Assembly: GCA_963707575.1 (NCBI GenBank)
Contig: OY970171.1
Location: 2,232,001-2,296,000 of the forward strand
DNA length: 64,000 nucleotides
Source: Gaiellasilicea sp963707575
Lineage (GTDB): Bacteria > Actinomycetota > Thermoleophilia > Gaiellales > Gaiellaceae
Direction: 5' to 3'
Position numbers and translations under genes: made by a program. Shown in pieces: positions 24,889 to 32,765 of this stretch (position 1 is its first letter; each line of letters starts with the position of its first letter). The notes under the pieces are model-generated. The model was not told the DNA's origin and made no database searches. It saw nothing but the letters and a program-made list of their open reading frames with translations.

Positions 24889-26027
24889 TGATAGTAGGCC
24901 TGAAGATCTGGCGGTACGACTCGACGACGGGCGAGCGGGCGCTGCGCGAGTACGAGGTGGACGCGCCCGAGGAGGCGACGCTGCTCGACTGCCTCGACAT
25001 CGTCAAGGACCGGCAGGACGGGACGCTCGCGTACCGCAAGAGCTGCCGGATGATGATCTGCGGCTCCTGCGGGATGCGCATGGACGGCGGCGCCGTGCTC
25101 GCGTGCAAGGTGCGCATGTACGACATCGCGAACGCCGGTCACGTGCCCGTCATCTCCGCGATGGGGAACCTCCCGATCGTCCGCGACCTCGTCGTCGACA
25201 TGGAGCCCTTCTGGGCCAAGATGAAGGCGATGAAGCCGTGGCTCCAGCCGGGCTACGACCAGCCCGAGCCGAACGAGGAGCACGTGATCTCGCAGGAGCG
25301 GATGAACGTGATCCACAAGGAGTCGCTCTGCATCAACTGCGGCTGCTGCGTCTCGGAGTGCAACTCGATGGAGTCCGATCCCGAGTTCCTCGGCCCGCAG
25401 GCGCTCGCGAAGGGGATGCGGTTCGTCGGCGACCCGCGCGACGCGGCCAAGGCGGAGCGGCTCGATGCGTACAGCTCCGAGCACGGGATCTGGGACTGCA
25501 CGCGCTGCTATTTCTGCAACGAGCGCTGCCCCAAGGGCGTCGATCCGCGCGACGCGATCGCGAAGCTGGGTGCCGAGGCGATGAAGGAGGGGATCGACGA
25601 GGACATGGGCGCGAAGCACGCGAAGTGGTTCGTCACCTCCGCGAAGACGACCGGCTGGCTGCGCGAGACCGAGCTCGTGCCGAAGACGCAGGGCGTCGTC
25701 ACCTCGATCAAGCAGATGAAGTTCGCCATGAGCCTCGCCACCAAGGGCAAGGTGCCGGTGCCCTTCCCGCCGCACGTCGCGGAGGGCGTGAAGGAGTCAC
25801 GCGCGCTCTACGACATCGTCAAGGAGCAAGACCGCCAGGGCGCGCTGGGCATCGTCCAGGGCGAGCGGGCGCTCTCGCGGATCGAGCACGCCGCCGGTGA
25901 TCTGCCGCTGGAGCAGGGGCTGGAGGTCCGGCTCGAGCCGGAAGGCAGCGCGCAGGGCCTGGGGAGCCGCGACCAGGCGGACGTCACTCCCGGCGAGACT
26001 CCGACGAAGAAGGGCGAGGGCGAGTGA
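24888..26027 (+). CDS. sdhB: succinate dehydrogenase iron-sulfur subunit with extra cysteine and long tail
   Basis: The 379-residue protein has a [2Fe-2S] ferredoxin domain (Cys 53, 58, 61, 73 in CRMMICGSCGMRMDGGAVLAC minus its last residue) and a helical domain with two CxxCxxCxxxC sets: CINCGCCVSEC (148-158) and CTRCYFCNERC (204-214). In ordinary SdhB the second set lacks one Cys and holds [3Fe-4S]; four cysteines predict [4Fe-4S], as in archaeal SdhABEF enzymes. A tail of about 130 residues beyond the usual length ends in a charged segment. ATG 24888 overlaps the sdhA stop (TGATG). Confidence 0.92.
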   Translation: MIVGLKIWRYDSTTGERALREYEVDAPEEATLLDCLDIVKDRQDGTLAYRKSCRMMICGSCGMRMDGGAVLACKVRMYDIANAGHVPVISAMGNLPIVRDLVVDMEPFWAKMKAMKPWLQPGYDQPEPNEEHVISQERMNVIHKESLCINCGCCVSECNSMESDPEFLGPQALAKGMRFVGDPRDAAKAERLDAYSSEHGIWDCTRCYFCNERCPKGVDPRDAIAKLGAEAMKEGIDEDMGAKHAKWFVTSAKTTGWLRETELVPKTQGVVTSIKQMKFAMSLATKGKVPVPFPPHVAEGVKESRALYDIVKEQDRQGALGIVQGERALSRIEHAAGDLPLEQGLEVRLEPEGSAQGLGSRDQADVTPGETPTKKGEGE

Positions 26028-26908
26028 ACAAGGTCGCGTACTACAAGGGGTGCCTCGCTTCGCTGAGCGCCAAGGAGCTCGACATCTCGACGCAGGCGCT
26101 CTCGCCCAAGGTCGGCCTGGAGCTGGTCGAGATCGAGACGGTCACGTGCTGCGGCGCCGGCGACATCCACGAGGCCGAGCCCGACTACTACCTGCACCTG
26201 AACGCGCGCATCCTCGCCTACGCGGAGGCGACCGGCTGCGAGACGCTGATGACGGTCTGCAACGTCTGCACGCTCAACCTGCGCCAGGCGAACTTCCAGC
26301 TCGTCGGCGACGAGGCGCTGCGCGAGCGGGTGAACAAGAACCTCGCCAAGGTCGGCGTGCCCGAGTACAACGGCACCGTCGACGTGCGCCACTTCCTGTG
26401 GATGGTCGCCGAGGGGGAGGGCTACGACCTGCTCAAGCAGGCCGCGCACAAGGGCCTGAAGGGCCTGAAGGTCGCGCCGTTCTACGGCTGTCAGATCCTG
26501 CGGCCGTCGAAGCTGCTCGGCTTCGAGGATCCCGACCGCCCCTCGTCGCTCGAGCGCATCATCGAGGCCTGCGGCGGCGAGGCGATCGACTATCCGGCCA
26601 AGATCAAGTGCTGTGGCTTCCCGATCATCCAGGCGCGCGAGGAGACCGCGCTCGGTGAGCTGATCCAGCCGATCGAGCAGGCGAAGGAGGCCGGTGCGGA
26701 TGCGATGGTGACGCCGTGCCCGCTCTGCCACCTCTCCCTCGACGCCTGGCAGTCGAAGCTGAAGGCGGCGACCGGCAAGGACTTCCAGATGCCGATCCTC
26801 CACCTCTCGCAGCTGATCGGCGTCGCCGCAGGCTTCGAGGAGTCGGAGCTCAAGTTCAAGCGGCACGTGGTCTCGGTCGCACCGGTCGTCGAGAAGCTCT
26901 CCGTCTGA
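26024..26908 (+). CDS. CCG-domain subunit of succinate dehydrogenase (SdhE-type, HdrB-like)
   Basis: The 294-residue protein has two cysteine-rich CCG domains as in heterodisulfide reductase subunit B and archaeal/epsilonproteobacterial SdhE. Ligands are visible as C10, C42-C43 (VTCCGAGD) and C79/C82 (CNVC), then C156 (FYGCQ), C196-C197 (KCCGFP) and C232/C235 (CPLC). These can hold an unusual iron-sulfur cluster and accept electrons from SdhB. There is no transmembrane helix, and no SdhF or cytochrome-b anchor gene follows, so membrane attachment is unexplained. GTG 26024 overlaps the sdhB stop. Confidence 0.9.
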   Translation: MNKVAYYKGCLASLSAKELDISTQALSPKVGLELVEIETVTCCGAGDIHEAEPDYYLHLNARILAYAEATGCETLMTVCNVCTLNLRQANFQLVGDEALRERVNKNLAKVGVPEYNGTVDVRHFLWMVAEGEGYDLLKQAAHKGLKGLKVAPFYGCQILRPSKLLGFEDPDRPSSLERIIEACGGEAIDYPAKIKCCGFPIIQAREETALGELIQPIEQAKEAGADAMVTPCPLCHLSLDAWQSKLKAATGKDFQMPILHLSQLIGVAAGFEESELKFKRHVVSVAPVVEKLSV

Positions 26909-26948
26909 GCGCACGCGCAAGGTTCGCGCCGCCGTCGCATCTCTATAG

Positions 26949-27770
26949 GTGGAGGGGCGGTTCCAGGCCCGGTCGCTCTGGGGAGCACCGGGCCTGACTT
27001 TTCTCTGGATCCTGCTCGCCCTGGCCGTCGCCGCGCTCGCGTACGGCTGGTTCGAGGCGGGCTGGCTGCGCACGCGGGTGCGCGAAGTCCCCGTCGAAGG
27101 GCTGCCTGACGAGCTCGACGGACTGCGCATCGCCCACCTCTCGGACTTCCATCTCGGACCGCCTTCGCGCGGTCAGAGCGCTGTCGCGCGCGCCGTCGCC
27201 TGGACGCGCGAGCGCCAGCCGGATCTGGTCTGCGTGACGGGCGACCTGCTCTCGCACCCGCGGGCGCAGGGTCGCCTGAACGAGCTGCTGCGGGGCCTCG
27301 ACGCCTACGTCGTCCTGGGCAACCACGACGTCGCCGTCACGCGCGATCCGTTCTCCCAGGCGGCCGTGCTCGACGCGTTGCCGGGGACGCTCCTCGTCGG
27401 CCAGTCGCGAACACTCGACCTCCGCGGCGTGCGCGTGCAGGTGGCCGGCACCACTCCGGGTTACGACTCGGCGGTCCCGGAGTTGGATCCGGCGGCCGCG
27501 CTGCGCATCCTGCTCACCCACTTTCCACGGCTGCGTGTGCCCGGGTACCACCTCGTCCTCGCCGGCCACATGCACGCCGGTCAGATCGTGCTTCCGTACC
27601 CCGGCGGCAAGATCCGCCTCGCGCACCTCCGAGCCCGCCTCGCCGAGGGGATCTACCGGGAGAGCGGCGTGACGCTGCACGTCTCGCCGGGGCTCGGCAC
27701 GACCTTCGTGCCGTTCCGCTTCTTCGCCCGGCCCGAGGCGACGGAGCTCGTCCTACAATCAGTGCCGTGA
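26949..27770 (+). CDS. membrane-anchored calcineurin-like metallophosphoesterase
   Basis: The 273-residue protein has one N-terminal transmembrane helix (residues about 16-34) and a metallophosphoesterase domain with all metal ligands: HLSDFHLG, VTGDLLSH, VLGNHDVA, ILLTHFP and AGHMHAGQ. It resembles YkuE/YaeI-type enzymes thought to act on lipids. The chosen start is GTG 26949; a TATAGG stretch lies just upstream. It ends overlapping the Asp23 gene (GTGA). Confidence 0.88.
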   Translation: MEGRFQARSLWGAPGLTFLWILLALAVAALAYGWFEAGWLRTRVREVPVEGLPDELDGLRIAHLSDFHLGPPSRGQSAVARAVAWTRERQPDLVCVTGDLLSHPRAQGRLNELLRGLDAYVVLGNHDVAVTRDPFSQAAVLDALPGTLLVGQSRTLDLRGVRVQVAGTTPGYDSAVPELDPAAALRILLTHFPRLRVPGYHLVLAGHMHAGQIVLPYPGGKIRLAHLRARLAEGIYRESGVTLHVSPGLGTTFVPFRFFARPEATELVLQSVP

Positions 27771-28069
27771 GCGGCCAGTCGCTGATCTCGCCTGACATCC
27801 TCGCGAGCTACGCGGCGGACGCGGCGCGCGAGGTCGTGGGCGTGAGCGGGCTCGTGGGCAGCGCGCTCCACCGGCACGAGGGCGTCCGCGTCAGCCGGGA
27901 GGACGGCCGGCTGGCGGTCGAGCTGCACCTGGCCCTGGCGTGGGGTGCGAGCGCGCCGGCGGTGGGAGCCCAGGTCCAGGCCGGGGTCGCCGACTACCTC
28001 GCCCGGATGGCCGATCTCCGTCCGGACGTGGTCGACGTCGTCGTCGACGAGTTCACGCCCAAGCCGTAG
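27767..28069 (+). CDS. Asp23/Gls24 family envelope-stress-like protein
   Basis: The 100-residue protein matches the Asp23/DUF322 fold: ISPDILASYAADAAREVVGVSGL at the start (one residue run split around ASYAADAA), a central beta hairpin VRVSREDGRLAVELHLAL and a C-terminal VADYLARMADLRPDVVDVVVDE segment. Family members are abundant membrane-associated proteins linked to envelope or alkaline stress. It is coupled to the upstream phosphoesterase and followed 2 nt later by the next gene, so the three form one operon. Confidence 0.82.
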   Translation: MSGQSLISPDILASYAADAAREVVGVSGLVGSALHRHEGVRVSREDGRLAVELHLALAWGASAPAVGAQVQAGVADYLARMADLRPDVVDVVVDEFTPKP

Positions 28070-28071
28070 CG

Positions 28072-28689
28072 ATGGCGACGCGCGTGCAGGGACTGACCGG
28101 AGCGACGCTCCGGCACGCGCCGTCGGTCTGCCACGAGTGCGTCTGGTGGCAGTCGCGCGGATCCCGGGAGCTGAACAAGCCGCGCTGGATCGAGAAGGCC
28201 GAGGACGAGTGGGGCGCCTGGGGAGCGCTGTACCACGACGACGACGGTCGCCTGCTGGGGTCGATCCAGTACGGGCCGGCGGAGTTGTTCCCCCGGGCGA
28301 CGGAGCTTCCCGCAGGGCCGCCCACCGACGACGCCGTGCTCGTCACCTGCGTCTACCTCGCTTCCGCCGCGAGCCCATGGGTGGAGCAGTCGCTCTTCCT
28401 CGCAGCGATCGGCGAGGCGCGCGACAAGGGCGCGCGGGCGCTCGAGGCGTTCGCGTACCGCTACAGGGAGGGGGAGACGACCTACGAGCGCTTCCTCGTC
28501 CACCGCACCGTCTTCCCCAGCGACTTCCTCGCCGACTTCGGGTTCCAGACCGTTCGCACGCAAGGGCGGGTGGAGCTGGCACGGCTCGAGTTCGGCGGGC
28601 TCGTCCCGGTCGCGGAAGGCCGGCGCGCGAAGGTGCTGCGGCAGGTCAAGGAGGCGTTCGCGCCGGCGCCCGTGCCGCAGCGGCCCTAG
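28072..28689 (+). CDS. GNAT-like acetyltransferase fold protein
   Basis: The 205-residue product starts with a CHECVWWQSRG segment, then WGALYHDDDGRLLGSIQYGP (GNAT strands 2-3), VTCVYLASAASPWVEQSLFLAAIGEARDKGARALEAFAY in two halves resembling strand 4 and the CoA-binding helix, and FPSDFLADFGFQTVRTQGRVELARL (strands 6-7). The CoA pyrophosphate loop is not the canonical Q/RxxGxG/A. It is probably a divergent GNAT; substrate unknown. ATG 28072 lies 2 nt after the Asp23 stop. Confidence 0.62.
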   Translation: MATRVQGLTGATLRHAPSVCHECVWWQSRGSRELNKPRWIEKAEDEWGAWGALYHDDDGRLLGSIQYGPAELFPRATELPAGPPTDDAVLVTCVYLASAASPWVEQSLFLAAIGEARDKGARALEAFAYRYREGETTYERFLVHRTVFPSDFLADFGFQTVRTQGRVELARLEFGGLVPVAEGRRAKVLRQVKEAFAPAPVPQRP

Positions 28690-28718
28690 GTCTGCACCCG
28701 CGCCGAGCGGGAATCGGC

Positions 28719-29657
28719 TCAGGCCGCGACGCGCTGCTCGGCCAGCAGCAGCTCTGCGATCTGGATCGCGTTCAGCGCTGCGCCCTTGCGCAGGTTGTCG
28801 CCCGCGATGAAGAGCACGAGCCCGTTCTCGTTCGTCGGATCGCGCCGGATCCGTCCAACGAGCACGTCGTCGCCGCCCGCTGCAGCGCCGGGGGTGGGGA
28901 ACTGCTCGAGCCGGATCCCGGGAGCTGCGCCGAGGATCGCCGTCGCCTGCTCGGGCGACAGTGGCTCGGCCGTCTCGAGCCAGACCGCTTCCGCGTGGCC
29001 GACGAGGACCGGTACCCGCACGCAGGAGGCGCTGATGGGAAGTTCGGGCAGTTCCAGGATCTTGCGCGTCTCCTCGCGCAGCTTCTCCTCCTCGTCGAAC
29101 TCGACCCCGTCGAAGGTCCAGTCCATGCGGAGGTCGTGCTCCTCCGGGGATTCGCCCCGCAGCCGCTCCATCGCCTGGGCGCCGGCGCCCGAGACGGACT
29201 GGTAGGTGGCGACCTGCACGCGGCGCAGGCCCGCGGCCTCGTGCAGCGGCTTCAGCGCGACGGTGAGAGGGATCGCGCAGCAATTGGGGTTCGCGACGAT
29301 CCCGTCGTGCTCGCGGGCACGCTCGCCGTTCACCTCGGGCACGACGAGCGGGATGCCCGGCTCGAGCCGGTACGCCGACGACTTGTCGACGCAGACGGCG
29401 CCGCCGCGCACCGCGTGCGGGACGAGCTCGCGGCTCGCCGCCGTGCCGACCGAGAAGAGGCAGAGGTCGAGGCCGCCCGCTGCGAGCACCTCGGGAGTCG
29501 CCTCCTCGACGGTCAGGCCGGCGACCTGCTTGCCGGCCGAGCGCGCCGAGGCGAAGACGCGGACCTGCCCGTACCCCCGCTCACGCAGCAGCTCGAGCGT
29601 GATCGTGCCCACCGCGCCCGTGGCGCCGATGACGCCGATGCGGGGCGCACTAGCCAA
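28719..29657 (-). CDS. asd: aspartate-semialdehyde dehydrogenase
   Basis: The 312-residue enzyme reduces aspartyl phosphate to the semialdehyde on the way to lysine, threonine, methionine and diaminopimelate. Visible motifs are IGVIGATGAVG (NADP), ANPNCCAIPLTVAL with the catalytic Cys, SVSGAGAQAMERL and the base His in VPVLVGHAEAVW. It starts at TTG 29657, overlapping the end of lysC by 8 nt, so both steps of the pathway are coupled. Slightly shorter than the usual 335-370 residues. Confidence 0.93.
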   Translation of the reverse strand: MASAPRIGVIGATGAVGTITLELLRERGYGQVRVFASARSAGKQVAGLTVEEATPEVLAAGGLDLCLFSVGTAASRELVPHAVRGGAVCVDKSSAYRLEPGIPLVVPEVNGERAREHDGIVANPNCCAIPLTVALKPLHEAAGLRRVQVATYQSVSGAGAQAMERLRGESPEEHDLRMDWTFDGVEFDEEEKLREETRKILELPELPISASCVRVPVLVGHAEAVWLETAEPLSPEQATAILGAAPGIRLEQFPTPGAAAGGDDVLVGRIRRDPTNENGLVLFIAGDNLRKGAALNAIQIAELLLAEQRVAA

Positions 29658-30888
29658 GGTCGAACGCCTCGTGGAGTGCCTGCACGGCCCGGTCGACGTC
29701 GGCGCTCGGGACGTGGCAGGCGATCTTGATCGGCGACGTGGAGACGATCGGCGACTCGATTCCGGCCGCCTCGAGCGTGGCGAAGGTCTTGGCCGCCACC
29801 CCGGGGTGGCTCTTCATCCCGGCGCCGACGAGGCTGACCTTGCCCAGGTCGTCGCGCGAGGTCCAGGTCAGACCGAGCCCGTCGAGCGTGCGGGCCGCGT
29901 CCGCCCGGTCCTCGACGGGGGCGGAGAAGACGATCTCGGCTCCGGTCTGGACGATCGTGTCGACGTTCACGGATGCCTCGGCCAGGGCGCCGAAGAGCCG
30001 CGCTCGGGTCGCGCCCGCGACGTGGTAGACGGTCTCCGCTCGCTGGTGCACGACGCCGCTGATCAGAGCCTTCTCGAGCATCTCGTCCTCCTCCCGGATC
30101 CACGTCCCCTCGCCGTCCTCGAAGGTCGAGCGAACGTGCAGCTTCACATTGTGGCTGCGCGCGACCTCGATCGAGCGCGTCGCCATCACGCCTGCGCCGG
30201 ACGACGCCATCTCGAGCATCTCGTCGAAGCTGACGCGGCGGAGCGGCCGGGCGCCGGGCACGACGCGAGGGTCGGCCGTGTAGACGCCGCGCACGTCCGT
30301 GTAGATCTCGCAATGGTCGGCGCCGAGCGCCGCGGCGAGCGCGACCGCCGTCGTGTCGGAGCCGCCGCGTCCGAGCGTCGTCACCTCGTACGCGGTGGAG
30401 ACGCCCTGGAACCCGGCGACGAGCACGACCTTGCCGGCGTCGAGCGCTTCGTGGATCCGGCGCGCGCGCACCTCCACGATCTTCGCCTTCCCGTGCACGG
30501 TGTCGGTGACGATGCCCGCCTGCGAGCCCGTGAGCGAGATCGCCTCGTGACCGAGGTCGTGCAGCGCCATCGCAGCGAGGGCGCACGAGATGCGCTCGCC
30601 GACCGAAACGAGCATGTCGAGCTCCCGCGGGTGCGGGCTGGGCGAGACCTCGTGGGCGAGCGAGAGCAGGTCGTCCGTGGTCTTGCCCATGGCGGAGAGC
30701 ACCCCGACCACGCGGTACCCCGCGGCGCGGGCGCCGGCCAGTCGTTGCGCGACGCTCTTCAGCTTGTCCGGGTCGGCCACCGACGTGCCGCCGAACTTCA
30801 TCACCACGATCCCGGCCTGAGCCGCGTCCGCGGTCGCCTCGGCGTCGGTGTCGACGGCCGGGACGGCCTCGTACTCGGTCGCTGCCAT
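29650..30888 (-). CDS. lysC: aspartate kinase
   Basis: The 412-residue enzyme phosphorylates aspartate. The kinase domain shows VVMKFGGTSVADPDKL, VSVGERIS, TTLGRGGSDTTAVALAAALGA (continuous in the protein; split as GRGGSDTTAVALAA) and YTDVRGVYTADPRVVP. Two ACT domains follow (residues about 265-400), including VSLVGAGMKSHPGVAAKTF, the usual feedback-inhibition module. An internal second start for a beta subunit, known in some actinobacteria, was not established. TAGACT (complement of 30895-30900) ends 6 nt before ATG 30888. Confidence 0.94.
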   Translation of the reverse strand: MAATEYEAVPAVDTDAEATADAAQAGIVVMKFGGTSVADPDKLKSVAQRLAGARAAGYRVVGVLSAMGKTTDDLLSLAHEVSPSPHPRELDMLVSVGERISCALAAMALHDLGHEAISLTGSQAGIVTDTVHGKAKIVEVRARRIHEALDAGKVVLVAGFQGVSTAYEVTTLGRGGSDTTAVALAAALGADHCEIYTDVRGVYTADPRVVPGARPLRRVSFDEMLEMASSGAGVMATRSIEVARSHNVKLHVRSTFEDGEGTWIREEDEMLEKALISGVVHQRAETVYHVAGATRARLFGALAEASVNVDTIVQTGAEIVFSAPVEDRADAARTLDGLGLTWTSRDDLGKVSLVGAGMKSHPGVAAKTFATLEAAGIESPIVSTSPIKIACHVPSADVDRAVQALHEAFDLG

Positions 30889-30925
30889 CCGGCGAGTCTA
30901 GATGAGCGCCTCGACGGCGGACCAC

Positions 30926-30969
30926 AAAAAAGTGCTGAACCGACAAACCCGAAGGCCCACCGGTTCAGC
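30926..30969 (-). terminator. Rho-independent terminator of recR
   Basis: On the minus strand, GCTGAACCG pairs with CGGTTCAGC (positions 30961-30969 with 30934-30942) around an 18-nt loop, and the stem is followed by six T residues (A-run at 30926-30931 on the plus strand). It sits in the 161-bp gap between recR and lysC and is the only classic T-tailed terminator I found in the window. The loop is itself partly self-complementary. Confidence 0.8.
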
Positions 30970-31049
30970 TCCGCGAATCTACGGTGTTCGACCCGGCGAT
31001 GCAAGCCGCGCCCGAGAAGAAGCCCGCAAATTGCGCAGAAATGCTCGGG

Positions 31050-31640
31050 CTACAGCTCGCGGCGGCCGGCGAGCGCGCGGCCGAGCGTGACCTCGTCGGC
31101 GTACTCGAGGTCGCCGCCGACCGGAAGCCCGCTGGCGAGCCGTGTTACCCGGACCCGGTCCCGGAGCCGGTCTGCGAGGAAGGCGGCGGTCGCCTCGCCC
31201 GTCATGTTCGGGTTCGTCGCGAGCACGACCTCCTCGATCCCGCCCTCGCCGACGCGGCGCAGGAGCTCGTCGATGCGCAGGTGCTCGGGCTCGACGCCGT
31301 CGAGCGGCGAGAGCGAGCCGCCGAGCACGTGGTAGAGGCCGCGGTACTCGTGCGTCCGCTCGAGCGAGATCACGTCGACGGGCTGCTCGACAACGCAGAC
31401 GACCGTGCGGTCGCGCCGTCCGTCGGTGCAGATCCCGCAGAGCTCCTCCTCGGTCAGGTTGCCGCACTCACGGCAGAAGCGGACGCGCTCCTTCACGTCC
31501 TCGATCGCCGTCGCGAGCGCGAGCGCCTCCTCCTTGCGGGTCGAGAGGAGATGGAAGGCGAGCCGCTGCGCCGTGCGCGTGCCGATGCCCGGCAGGCGCG
31601 TCAGCTGCGCGACGAGATTGTCGACCGAAGGGCTGAGCAC
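31050..31640 (-). CDS. recR: recombination mediator RecR
   Basis: The 196-residue protein has a helix-hairpin-helix (LTRLPGIGTRTAQRLAFHLL), a four-Cys zinc finger (FCRECGNL ... LCGICTD) and a Toprim domain (VCVVEQPVDV ... EVVLATNPNMTGEATA ... TRLASGLPVGGDLEYADEVT in pieces). It helps load RecA at gapped DNA together with RecO/RecF. Length is typical. GTG 31640 is used; the usual partner genes dnaX and ybaB are not adjacent here. Confidence 0.95.
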   Translation of the reverse strand: MLSPSVDNLVAQLTRLPGIGTRTAQRLAFHLLSTRKEEALALATAIEDVKERVRFCRECGNLTEEELCGICTDGRRDRTVVCVVEQPVDVISLERTHEYRGLYHVLGGSLSPLDGVEPEHLRIDELLRRVGEGGIEEVVLATNPNMTGEATAAFLADRLRDRVRVTRLASGLPVGGDLEYADEVTLGRALAGRREL

Positions 31641-31704
31641 CGGCGCAGCCTAGCCGTCCCTTTCGGACGTCCAGGCTGCGCCGAGGCTCTGTGCCCGAAG
31701 CCGG

Positions 31705-32400
31705 TTACCCGACGACGAGGCGCGGTCGCCGATCGTCCACGACCGGCGCGTTCGCGCCCTGCAGCAACCCGTTGAGCTGGGCCCAGCGGGCCGCCTCGGT
31801 GCGATTCGAGACGTTGAGCTTTCGATAGACGTTCGAGAGGTGGAACTTCACCGTCTGCTCGGTCACCCACAGCATCTTCGCCAGCTTGGCGTTCGAATGC
31901 CCCTCGGCCACGAGCTGGAGAATCTCGCGCTCGCGCCGCGTCAGGTCGAGCACCTCCGTGTCCACCGCACGCGGCCAGCTGGCCGCAGCTGCAGCGGGCC
32001 TCGAGCCGGCGAAGTAGACGGAATGCTCGAACGCCTGACGGATCGCCGACGCCAGATCGTCGGGATGGGCGCTCTTCATGACGTAGGCCACCGCGCCCGC
32101 GTCGAGTGCCTTGTCGATGTACTCCGTGCTCGTGTAGGACGAGAGCACCACCGCGCGAATCGCCGGCGCCAGCTCGCGCGCCTGCCTGATGCAGGTGATC
32201 CCGTCCATCTCGCCCTCGTCCATCTCGATGCCGGTCACGAACACGTCCGGCCGATGGCGCTGGATCAGCTCCAGCGCCGGCTTCGGCGCAGTCGCCTTGC
32301 CGACGACGTTCACGTCGATGCGATCGAGCACGCGCTCGACTGCTTCTAGCCACAAAGGCTGCCGATCCAAGAGGATGGCAGATCGATTAACGTCAAACAC
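31705..32400 (-). CDS. NarL/LuxR-type response regulator with a degenerate receiver
   Basis: The 231-residue protein has a receiver domain (residues about 7-125) and a LuxR helix-turn-helix (about 148-210, LTRREREILQLVAEGHSNAK then VKFHLSNVYRKL). The phospho-acceptor Asp is replaced: the aligned strand reads VFVTGIEM with Gly57, and the acidic pocket is LLDRQ with one Asp only. Lys109 (YVMKSA) and Ser87/88 (VVLSS) remain. It should therefore not be activated by normal phosphorylation and may respond to a ligand or act constitutively. No kinase gene is nearby. GTG 32400 is preceded by an AAAGG-type site. It faces away from a 365-bp gap. Confidence 0.88.
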   Translation of the reverse strand: MFDVNRSAILLDRQPLWLEAVERVLDRIDVNVVGKATAPKPALELIQRHRPDVFVTGIEMDEGEMDGITCIRQARELAPAIRAVVLSSYTSTEYIDKALDAGAVAYVMKSAHPDDLASAIRQAFEHSVYFAGSRPAAAAASWPRAVDTEVLDLTRREREILQLVAEGHSNAKLAKMLWVTEQTVKFHLSNVYRKLNVSNRTEAARWAQLNGLLQGANAPVVDDRRPRLVVG

Positions 32401-32765
32401 GAAAGGGCCGCCTTTCGATTAGTACCACTTCACCCGACTCCCCAACTTTCTGGGAGAGCCGATTCTAATGGAGAATGTCTAAAACCACAAGAGCTTCAAG
32501 GAAACATGCGGCAAAGCTGTCGAAATAGCATCCCGCGGGTTGCAACGTCTGCCACGAACTCCCAGCCTCGACCTCGACTGCCGGGGGTGTCGATCTCCCC
32601 GAGAATCGCACCCTTCGTAGAGCGGGCAAACGGTCGCCCGTGCGTTAGCGTCGACAGAACGACGCCGACGGGCCGCCGTCGCCGTCGCCGCGCTGCACGA
32701 GTCGCATCGGCTCGAGCGCCGCGGGGTGACTGAGCACTCCCGTTGACCAAGCGGGAGTGTCTCCG
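32401..32765. other. non-coding gap upstream of the response regulator
   Basis: This 365-bp stretch is visibly richer in A/T than its surroundings around 32400-32520. It presumably contains the promoter of the response regulator gene, though no single box stands out. Short open frames exist, but their codon use is unlike that of real genes here. Apart from the hairpin at 32735-32759 I see no defined feature. Confidence 0.5.
32735..32759 (-). terminator. hairpin downstream of the L-2-hydroxyglutarate oxidase gene
   Basis: CACTCCCG (32735-32742) and CGGGAGTG (32752-32759) form a perfect 8-bp stem with a 9-nt loop, starting 6 nt after the oxidase stop on the minus strand. There is no T-run. Position and stability fit a transcription terminator. 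Confidence 0.55.
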
